NCBI GenBank assembly: GCA_900546345.1
Contig: URCI01000013.1
Location: 1-57,977, forward strand
From: an uncultured Prevotella sp.
GTDB taxonomy: Bacteria > Bacteroidota > Bacteroidia > Bacteroidales > Bacteroidaceae
DNA: 57,977 nucleotides
Reading direction: 5' to 3'
Below the pieces are notes generated by a model, which ran no database searches, was not told the DNA's origin, and was given only the letters and a program-made list of their open reading frames with translations. Numbering within the stretch: the stretch's first letter is position 1; each line of letters starts with the position of its first letter. Below are positions 8,542 to 14,753 of this stretch, in pieces. Position numbers and translations under genes: made by a program.

Positions 8542-8915
8542 CTCCAGCCTCCTTTCTTGGCGAGCCCATTTCGCTTGTTATTGATGTAAGACATAGCATC
8601 ACGCTCCAGGTCCTGGACCGACTTGTGATGAGTACTATTGTTGAGCCACTCATCTATCTCTGCTTTGTTGAAGAGGATGCTCTTCCCTCTCTTATGGAAG
8701 GGAATCTTCTTGGCACTGGTCCAGCCATAGATGGTCTGCTCAGCGGGATGGTTGGGCAGGTAGTCTATCAAGGCCGACACATTGAACCATTGTGGCTCGG
8801 TTGATTTCTCGGAAGGCATCAGCTTATCCACCTTCTCACCTAACTCTTTGAGCTTTTCAATCATATCCACCATCAATTGGGGCATGTCGTTGAATGTAAT
8901 CTGATTTTGCATCAT
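8538..8915 (-). CDS. Excisionase-like helix-turn-helix protein
   Basis: A 125-residue protein that starts MMQNQITFNDMPQ. It has an amphipathic N-terminal helix (MVDMIEKLKELGEKVDKL) and then a MerR/HTH_17-like DNA-binding unit with the wing signature IPFHKRGKSILFNKAEIDEW near residues 75-95. Proteins of this type in Bacteroidales elements act as excisionases or as regulators of the excision and replication genes. Its stop overlaps the ATPase start. A TAATTTTG promoter box lies at 8950-8957, and short iterated TGTGTGGCT repeats lie immediately upstream, possible binding sites for this protein itself. The assignment to an excisionase role is by family pattern only. Confidence 0.72.
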   Translation of the reverse strand: MMQNQITFNDMPQLMVDMIEKLKELGEKVDKLMPSEKSTEPQWFNVSALIDYLPNHPAEQTIYGWTSAKKIPFHKRGKSILFNKAEIDEWLNNSTHHKSVQDLERDAMSYINNKRNGLAKKGGWR

Positions 8916-8949
8916 GATTTTATCCTTTTAATTAGTAAATCTCTGTATG

Positions 8950-8994
8950 CAAAATTAGCGATGCCTTTGTGTGGCTCTGTGTGGCTTTTTGTGG
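8950..8994 (-). promoter_or_regulatory. Promoter with iterated TGTGTGGCT repeats
   Basis: On the minus strand the -7 box is TAATTTTG (8950-8957). Directly upstream, overlapping the -33 position, plus-strand units TGTGTGGCTC, TGTGTGGCTT and TTTGTGGGAA repeat every 10 bases, one helical turn. This suggests a cooperative operator for the HTH-ATPase-DUF6371 operon. Confidence 0.6.
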
Positions 8995-9000
8995 GAATAT

Positions 9001-9050
9001 AAAAAAAACGGATATACCAACTACTTGATAATGAGCAGTTAGCATATCCG
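9001..9050 (-). terminator. Intrinsic terminator between the two element operons
   Basis: CGGATAT (9009-9015) pairs with ATATCCG (9044-9050), with partial extra pairing inside, and eight Ts follow on the minus strand (9001-9008). It ends the upstream operon (11972 to 9110) before the next promoter at 8957. Confidence 0.7.
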
Positions 9051-9109
9051 ATATTTGTTAATATGTATAAGGATTGTGGAAGTATGCCTTTTTTCTGTGG
9101 CTTTAGTCC

Positions 9110-9508
9110 TTATAAGGCTCTCTTTATGGCTTCCTTTATCTGCTCAACGAACATTTTGTTCTTTTCTGAGGCTGTAACACTAAGGAAATCCTTATGATGC
9201 TTTTCGTAATAGTCGGCAGCAATACCACATACTTCCAGCACACCCAAGACCCAATGGCGGGCATAGTTGGCAGGAGTAATGGTGAGGGATACCGCATAGA
9301 TCATATAGCAGATTCTTTGATTCTCACGGGGCAGCGGACACACTACATCTTTAGCCACCTGCAAATTCATGAAGTTGACAAAGACACTTCCCGGCATATC
9401 CCGAAACTGGCGACCATTACAGGTCTGATAGATAGCAACGCAAACGCCCAAGTCAACGATGTCTTTCAACTTCGCTGTTTCCTTCAATAGGAGAATCTCG
9501 TTATTCAT
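9110..9508 (-). CDS. Hypothetical protein of the integrative element
   Basis: A 132-residue protein not recognised from sequence. It starts MNNEILLLKETAKL and has no signal peptide or clear membrane helix. Two cysteine-containing helical segments (VDLGVCVAIYQTC and VLGVLEVCGIAADYYEKHH) and a lysine-rich C-terminus are visible. Its start codon overlaps the stop of the coiled-coil gene upstream (ATGA at 9505-9508), so the two are probably made together. A terminator follows at 9001-9050. It is cargo or an accessory factor of the element; no function is proposed. Confidence 0.65.
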   Translation of the reverse strand: MNNEILLLKETAKLKDIVDLGVCVAIYQTCNGRQFRDMPGSVFVNFMNLQVAKDVVCPLPRENQRICYMIYAVSLTITPANYARHWVLGVLEVCGIAADYYEKHHKDFLSVTASEKNKMFVEQIKEAIKRAL

Positions 9509-10137
9509 GTGCCGACCTCCTTTTCCATTCGCTTAGCATCTGCCATAATCGACTGTGCTATGTGTGCTATCTTATCAATCAAGATTTCCAGGAACTGTAT
9601 CTCAAAGTAGTACACATGGGCACACCTATCCATCACTTTCCTGTATATGTCAAATTGTTTCTCCGCCAACTCATGAGCCTTGTAATAATCTTCTCTACTC
9701 TGATCGCACTTCTTGTCCAACTGGATGAATTCCGGTGTGTCGAAAGGCATCATGTCCAGTCGGTTGCTCTCTGACTGATATTGTATCCAAAGCTTTGTTG
9801 CAGCCTCCTCCACTACTCTCAATTCTTTCAGATTGATGTCATCACGTTCCTTCGCAATACGCTTATAATCCACCTGTTTCCAAATCTGAAGGTCCAATGA
9901 TCTGAAAGCAGAAATGGCATCCAGCAGTTTCCCGTTGCATTTGATAAGGGCATGTATCTCCTCTTGCGCCTGTTTCTCCGCAGCATCAATCAGATGGTTC
10001 GTATATTGGAAATCAGCAAAGAACTCCCCGAGGACAGAAGCATCCTCGAATACGATTTCTTCGGGTGCTTTCTTGGAAAGTATCGTTCTGTTCACCAATA
10101 GCAGGCGATTGGTTATCTCTTCAATAAGGTTTGCCAT
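9505..10137 (-). CDS. Hypothetical coiled-coil protein of the integrative element
   Basis: A 210-residue, strongly helical and charged protein not recognised from sequence. It starts MANLIEEITNRLLLVNR. Heptad-like stretches run through most of its length (for example DAAEKQAQEEIHALIKCNGK and KERDDINLKELRVVEEAATK), and no membrane helix or catalytic motif is seen. It lies 12 nt downstream of the integrase gene and overlaps the next gene by four bases, so it belongs to the integrase operon. It could be a structural or DNA-associated partner of the element, or a defence-related cargo protein; sequence alone does not decide. Confidence 0.65.
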   Translation of the reverse strand: MANLIEEITNRLLLVNRTILSKKAPEEIVFEDASVLGEFFADFQYTNHLIDAAEKQAQEEIHALIKCNGKLLDAISAFRSLDLQIWKQVDYKRIAKERDDINLKELRVVEEAATKLWIQYQSESNRLDMMPFDTPEFIQLDKKCDQSREDYYKAHELAEKQFDIYRKVMDRCAHVYYFEIQFLEILIDKIAHIAQSIMADAKRMEKEVGT

Positions 10138-10149
10138 GTGTGGTAAATT

Positions 10150-11412
10150 TTATGATTTTGTTAAGTCAAGGTCAATCTTGATAGCATTCGCAGCATTCTC
10201 TTTCTTTTTATCGACCACCTTGGTATATAGTTGCGTTGTTCTCACGTTGGTATGTCCAAGCATCTTGCTAACCGTATAGATGTCGGTACCATTGGCCAGC
10301 TGCAACGTGGCGTAGGTGTGACGGAAGCAGTGAAATGTGATATGCTTGGTGATGCCGGCTGATTGGATCCACCGTTGCAGCGGCTTAGAAATCCAAGAAG
10401 GATCTGGCAAGCCTTCAAAAACCAGTTTGTTGCCTTCCTGCCGTTTTCCACATAACTGACGGGCCTGAGCGGATATAGGCATGTACTCCACACCATGCGT
10501 CTTACGCTGTGTGAAGTCGAGCCTATAACGATTACCATCTTCTACCACTTCCTGCCACGTCATTAGTTTTATATCAACATGACGAAGGCCGGTAAGAGCG
10601 GAGAAAAGTGCAGCCCGTTTGATGACAGGTATGTCGCAGGGGGTGTGTGCAAGGGTGTTGAGTTCATCAAGGGTAAGATGTTCGCGCCGACTTTCCTGCT
10701 CGGGAATGCCCTTCACCTTAGCGGCAAGGTCCACGGAGAGGTAGCCATCCACGAAAGCCTGCTTCAGTCCTGCCTTGAAGATGGCAAAATAAGTAGAGGC
10801 CGTGTTCTGCGATATCGTACCTGACTTATTGCCACCCATAGGAGCATACAGTATGAAGAACTTGAAGTTCTCTATCATGCCCAGGTCAATATCCCTGAAG
10901 AGTATTGTGTCGCCATTAGCATAAACCTTCAGCAACTCATAGACACGTCCCCAGTTGGTAATGATAGAGTCGGAGCTGTTCCGGTGCCTTTTCTCGGAAA
11001 CCTGTTTGAAGTAAGGAATGAAGTTTTGCATCGACCGCTCGTTTTGTGCTGCCTGCTCTGCCTCGTTGTCCGTATAGAGTGCTGCATTGTCGTATTCACG
11101 CTGTCTCAAGGCTCTCACCTTGTCGGCATAGCGGCACGCCTCATTATCCATATCCGAACGGCATACGATGACACCGTTGATGTCCCGCTTGGGTTTGTAC
11201 GACACAGAACCGTCGGCATTAGGCCGTGATGGTCGGCCCTTATCCCATACTGGGGTCGTGATGGTACGGTTCAATGCCTCTTTGTGCCGCGACGGCTTAG
11301 CCCCGGGATAGGCAAATACTGGGTAGCTCTCAATGATGAGATACCATTCTTCACGATACTCCGACTTGCGGAGCTTTACTGTGCACTTGGTGTTGGGGAG
11401 TGGTTTCTTCAT
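10150..11412 (-). CDS. Site-specific tyrosine recombinase (integrase)
   Basis: A 420-residue integrase of the Bacteroidetes tyrosine-recombinase type, which cuts and rejoins DNA at att sites to integrate or excise the element. The N-terminal half contains an arm-binding region and a SAM-like core-binding domain (about residues 110-220). The catalytic domain shows the first arginine in FSALTGLRHVDIKLMTWQEV, the H-x-x-R in ITFHCFRHTYATLQLANG, the second histidine in MLGHTNVRTTQLYTK, and the nucleophilic tyrosine in that same segment, so all expected residues are present. It overlaps the stop of the zinc-finger/HTH gene (ATGA at 11409-11412). No flanking direct repeat that could be the att core was found by eye. 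Confidence 0.93.
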   Translation of the reverse strand: MKKPLPNTKCTVKLRKSEYREEWYLIIESYPVFAYPGAKPSRHKEALNRTITTPVWDKGRPSRPNADGSVSYKPKRDINGVIVCRSDMDNEACRYADKVRALRQREYDNAALYTDNEAEQAAQNERSMQNFIPYFKQVSEKRHRNSSDSIITNWGRVYELLKVYANGDTILFRDIDLGMIENFKFFILYAPMGGNKSGTISQNTASTYFAIFKAGLKQAFVDGYLSVDLAAKVKGIPEQESRREHLTLDELNTLAHTPCDIPVIKRAALFSALTGLRHVDIKLMTWQEVVEDGNRYRLDFTQRKTHGVEYMPISAQARQLCGKRQEGNKLVFEGLPDPSWISKPLQRWIQSAGITKHITFHCFRHTYATLQLANGTDIYTVSKMLGHTNVRTTQLYTKVVDKKKENAANAIKIDLDLTKS

Positions 11413-11972
11413 GACTTCACAACATCTTTATAAAGGTGATCAATATCTTCTTTTGGCGCATAGACAAAGTTGCCTATCTGCCGAGTAGGGATGGAATACT
11501 TACGTATATGTGTATAGACCGTGCTGTCGTCTATACCATAAGTCTTTGAGATTTCGCCAATGGTGTAACAGTCCTCGGGTTCCAAATGGTAAGACTTGGG
11601 TAAAGGCTTACTTCTATCAATGGGCTCCGTGCGAAGTGGAACCTTATCCAGCAGTACCGACTTGTTGACACGCGTTAGACGTTGCCCAATGTTGACTGCG
11701 GGTAAAACGCCCTTTCTTATCAATCGGTAAATCGTATCCCTGCTGATACCAAACATGGCAACAGCTTCTTGAACAGAGATATAATCTCTGGCATAAGGAA
11801 TATTCTCTACGATGTCATTCAGCTGGCTCATCCTCTTTTTGACAGCCTCTCTTTGATCATAAGCCCTCTGAGAGCATCGACGAGAACAATACTTCGAATC
11901 AAGAGTCTTTGCGATGAACGTATTACCGCAATACTGACACTTCCGTTTAATCTCAAACTTAGCTGCTGGCAT
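11409..11972 (-). CDS. Zinc-finger protein with two helix-turn-helix (excisionase-like) units
   Basis: A 187-residue DNA-binding protein at the head of the integrase operon. The N-terminus carries a C-x2-C ... C-x3-C zinc-finger-like unit (KCQYCGNTF and SKYCSRRCSQRAYDQ). Then comes an HTH_17/excisionase domain (ISVQEAVAMFGISRDTIYRL, about residues 65-85, with wing VLPAVNIGQRLTRVNKS) and a second similar HTH (YTIGEISKTYGIDDSTVYTH) at about residues 135-155 with its own wing. Two tandem HTH units plus a zinc finger is unusual for an excisionase and suggests binding to paired sites. It probably regulates or assists the integrase with which it is translationally coupled. An inverted repeat flanks its leader (11974-12062). 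Confidence 0.78.
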   Translation of the reverse strand: MPAAKFEIKRKCQYCGNTFIAKTLDSKYCSRRCSQRAYDQREAVKKRMSQLNDIVENIPYARDYISVQEAVAMFGISRDTIYRLIRKGVLPAVNIGQRLTRVNKSVLLDKVPLRTEPIDRSKPLPKSYHLEPEDCYTIGEISKTYGIDDSTVYTHIRKYSIPTRQIGNFVYAPKEDIDHLYKDVVKS

Positions 11973-11973
11973 G

Positions 11974-12067
11974 TTGTACCGTATTAAGTTGGGTTACGTA
12001 TGAATAAGTATGGATAAGTCGCACCTTGTCAGAAATTAGGTCGCGTTCCAAATATGGTACAAATATA
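11974..12067 (-). promoter_or_regulatory. Promoter and inverted repeat upstream of the integrase operon
   Basis: A minus-strand -7 box TATATTTG lies at 12060-12067. A near-perfect 12-bp inverted repeat, TTGTACCGTATT (11974-11985) and AATATGGTACAA (12051-12062), brackets the leader. One arm touches the -7 box and the other ends against the start codon. This is a candidate autoregulatory operator, or part of an att or Xis site. Confidence 0.6.
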
Positions 12068-12115
12068 AGATAAAAATCGGAAGAAATCGGTAATTATACA
12101 AAGATTAACCAAAAC

Positions 12116-12147
12116 AAAAATGGGTGTAACCTATTGAGTTACACCCA
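12116..12147 (-). terminator. Intrinsic terminator of dnaK
   Basis: TGGGTGTAAC (12121-12130) pairs perfectly with GTTACACCCA (12138-12147) around a 7-nt loop. On the minus strand it is followed by TTTTTGTTTT. The plus side also has TTTTCTT, so it may work in both directions, isolating dnaK from the integrative element. Confidence 0.88.
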
Positions 12148-12181
12148 TTTTCTTATTTATCGTTATTGATAGTTGTCAATA

Positions 12182-14128
12182 TTACTTCACTTCCTCGAAA
12201 TCGGCGTCCTGGATATTGTCGTCGCTCTTCGATCCGCCTTGCTGGCCTGCGCCTGCGTTGGCACCTGCACCGGCACCGGCACCGCCTTGGAAGCCCTGGC
12301 CGGCACCCGGCTGAGCACCACCCTGGCCATACATCTGTGCGCTGGCAGCCTGGACGGCCGTGTTCAGAGCAGCCATGGCCGTGTCGATGGCAGCCACGTC
12401 ACCAGCCTTGTGAGCATCCTTCAGTTTGTTGAGGGCATCCTCGATGGCCGGTTTCTTGTCAGCCGGGATCTTGTCGGCATTGTCCTTGAGGAAGTTCTCG
12501 GTAGTGAAGATCATGGAGTCAGCCTGGTTGAGCTTGTCCACTTTCTCACGCTCCTTCTTATCAGCATCCTCATTGGCCTTAGCCTCAGCTCTCATGCGCT
12601 CGATCTCGTCCTGACTCAAGCCGCTGGAAGCCTCGATACGAATCTTCTGCTCCTTGCCCGTAGCCTTATCCTTAGCGCTGACGTTCAGGATACCGTTGGC
12701 ATCGATATCGAAGGTCACCTCGATCTGTGGCACACCACGACGAGCGGGTGCGATACCCTCAAGGTTGAACTGACCAATGCTCTTGTTCTGAGCAGCCATC
12801 GGGCGCTCACCCTGCAGCACGTGGATGGTCACTGCTGTCTGGTTATCGACAGCGGTAGAGAAGATCTGACTCTTCTTGCAAGGAATGGTCGTGTTGGCGT
12901 CGATCAACTTGGTCATCACACCACCCATGGTCTCGATACCGAGGGTCAACGGAGTGACGTCGAGCAGTACGATGTCGCCGGCACCCTTTTCGTTGTTGAG
13001 GATAGCGCCCTGGATAGCAGCACCCACAGCGACGACCTCATCAGGGTTAACGCCCTTGCTGGGCTCCTTGCCGAAGTAGTTCTTCACCAAGGTCTGCACA
13101 GCAGGGATACGGCTGGAACCACCCACGAGGATCACCTCATCGATGTCGCTCGTAGAGAGCTTTGCGTCGCGGATAGCGTTCTGGCAAGGCACAAGGCACT
13201 TCTGGATCAAGTCGTGAGCCAGCTGCTCGAACTGAGCACGTGTCAGAGTCTTGACAAGGTGCTTTGGCACACCGCCCTCAGCAGAGATATAAGGCAGGTT
13301 GATCTCAGTGGTCGTTGTAGAACTCAACTCGATCTTTGCCTTCTCAGCAGCCTCCTTCAAGCGCTGCATAGCCATAGGATCCTTGGTCAGGTCGATGCCC
13401 TCGTCGGCCTTGAAGCCGTTGACGAGCCAGTCGATGATCACCTGGTCGAAGTCATCACCACCCAGATGGGTATCACCATTGGTAGCGAGCACCTCAAACA
13501 CGCCGCCACCGAACTCGAGGATAGAGATATCGAACGTACCACCACCAAGGTCGAAAACAGCGATCTTCATGTCCTTGTTGGCTTTGTCCACACCGTAAGC
13601 CAGAGCGGCAGCCGTAGGCTCGTTGACGATACGGCGCACCTTCAGACCAGCGATCTCACCAGCCTCCTTGGTGGCCTGACGCTGAGAGTCAGAGAAGTAA
13701 GCAGGCACGGTGATGACAGCCTCGTTGACCTCCTGTCCGAGGTAATCCTCAGCGGTCTTCTTCATCTTCTGCAGGATCATAGCAGAGATCTCCTGCGGTG
13801 TGTAAGGATGTGCGGCACCATCGATCTGCACCTTAGGATAACCGTTGTCGTTGATCACGGTATAAGGCACACGCTCAGCCTCTTTACGGCTCTGCTCGTA
13901 GGTCTCACCCATGAAACGCTTGATGGAGTACACGGTGTTCTTCGGGTTGGTGATAGCCTGACGCTTTGCCGGGTCACCAATCTTGCGCTCACCGTCCTTG
14001 ACGAAGCCCACGACAGACGGTGTCGTACGCTTGCCTTCAGAGTTTGCGATCACTACAGGCTCATTGCCTTCGAAAACAGCCACGCAGCTGTTAGTAGTAC
14101 CTAAGTCGATTCCAATAATCTTTCCCAT
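12182..14128 (-). CDS. dnaK: Molecular chaperone DnaK (Hsp70)
   Basis: Cytosolic Hsp70 chaperone that binds exposed hydrophobic peptides in an ATP-driven cycle with DnaJ and GrpE. The 648-residue protein begins MGKIIGIDLGTTNSCVAVFE (phosphate-1 loop). It contains the conserved AVFDLGGGTFDISILEFGGG in the nucleotide-binding domain and the linker DVTPLTLGIETMGG near residue 390, followed by the substrate-binding sandwich and helical lid. The tail is glycine-, alanine- and glutamine-rich and ends in DADFEEVK, close to the usual EEVK-type terminus. Length is normal for the family. It stands alone: dnaJ and grpE are not beside it. No TAnnTTTG box is obvious in the 60 bases upstream, so control may differ from its neighbours. 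Confidence 0.98.
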   Translation of the reverse strand: MGKIIGIDLGTTNSCVAVFEGNEPVVIANSEGKRTTPSVVGFVKDGERKIGDPAKRQAITNPKNTVYSIKRFMGETYEQSRKEAERVPYTVINDNGYPKVQIDGAAHPYTPQEISAMILQKMKKTAEDYLGQEVNEAVITVPAYFSDSQRQATKEAGEIAGLKVRRIVNEPTAAALAYGVDKANKDMKIAVFDLGGGTFDISILEFGGGVFEVLATNGDTHLGGDDFDQVIIDWLVNGFKADEGIDLTKDPMAMQRLKEAAEKAKIELSSTTTTEINLPYISAEGGVPKHLVKTLTRAQFEQLAHDLIQKCLVPCQNAIRDAKLSTSDIDEVILVGGSSRIPAVQTLVKNYFGKEPSKGVNPDEVVAVGAAIQGAILNNEKGAGDIVLLDVTPLTLGIETMGGVMTKLIDANTTIPCKKSQIFSTAVDNQTAVTIHVLQGERPMAAQNKSIGQFNLEGIAPARRGVPQIEVTFDIDANGILNVSAKDKATGKEQKIRIEASSGLSQDEIERMRAEAKANEDADKKEREKVDKLNQADSMIFTTENFLKDNADKIPADKKPAIEDALNKLKDAHKAGDVAAIDTAMAALNTAVQAASAQMYGQGGAQPGAGQGFQGGAGAGAGANAGAGQQGGSKSDDNIQDADFEEVK

Positions 14129-14439
14129 AATTGTATGTATTTTATTTATTATTCAATGTTAACTGTTGGACTTGATGGTCCGCCCCTTAAATAACAAAGC
14201 GCGTGCCAACGGCTGGGGGCATAGGGGAAGATATGACATAATGTCACACGTCACAATAAAAGTGCGTCAGGCTTTGAGCCGTTTTGTCAAACTCTAAGGA
14301 TCTATAGTAACAGTCTGAAAGCATCTTGACAAAATTCTTCCGCTTGAGCACTCATTCTAGAGATGAGAGCATCAGCAAAAGAGAGTGGTCAAGAGCAAAG
14401 CCAAGCACTTTTTCATGCTTTTTGCATGATCAGACATAG

Positions 14440-14474
14440 AAAAGGGTGATTTGACATTGTCAAATCACCCTTTT
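14440..14474. terminator. Strong hairpin terminator, likely for pepO
   Basis: AAAGGGTGATTTGAC (14441-14455) and GTCAAATCACCCTTT (14459-14473) form a 15-bp perfect stem with a 3-nt loop and T-rich tails on both strands. It is far from either flanking gene but in the right position to end leftward transcription from pepO. Confidence 0.75.
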
Positions 14475-14485
14475 CTCGTTATAAA

Positions 14486-14568
14486 ACAACTATGCTGACC
14501 AGGTCATCACAGTTGTTTCATCGGAAATTCTCTAGAGAATTTTCGGTCAGAAAGCCTTTCTGACCGAA
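14486..14568. repeat. Cluster of three consecutive palindromes
   Basis: ACAACT/AGTTGT (14486-14516) encloses TGACC-A-GGTCA. Next is the perfect 16-bp palindrome AATTCTCTAGAGAATT (14526-14541). Then TTCGGTCAGAAAG and CTTTCTGACCGAA (14542-14568) form 13 pairs around one base. They are spaced head to tail. Confidence 0.7.
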
Positions 14569-14753
14569 GCATCTCAACGTTTTCTTCGGCCAAAAATTGC
14601 CAAACACTTACAACTCACTGACTATCAACAACTTACCAAAAGCATCTCAAAATTCGCAAAATTACGCCCAAGAGGGCACTTCGTCGCAAAGAATCGATTC
14701 TCAGAGGCCGTTTTTTGTCAGTTTATCCAACAAAACCGGATTTCAGCGATTGC

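Larger units (their letters stand above)
14129..14753. other. Long intergenic region with a strong terminator and three palindromes
   Basis: No gene is convincing in these 625 bases. The left part (14129-14400) is the dnaK upstream region. A perfect terminator hairpin lies at 14440-14474, and three adjacent palindromes lie at 14486-14568. The rest, up to the pepO stop, has nothing recognisable. Minus-strand pepO transcripts could end at the 14.45 kb hairpin after about 280 nt of structured 3' UTR. Confidence 0.6.

Noticed and set aside
5945..12180. Direct repeats marking att sites of the integrative element
   Set aside because: I compared the two flanks by eye and found no convincing identical pair; the boundaries remain undefined.
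12173..14104. 643-codon open frame antisense to dnaK
   Set aside because: It mirrors dnaK codon by codon, has low-complexity composition and no family signature. Long antisense frames over dnaK are a well-known artefact of its codon usage.
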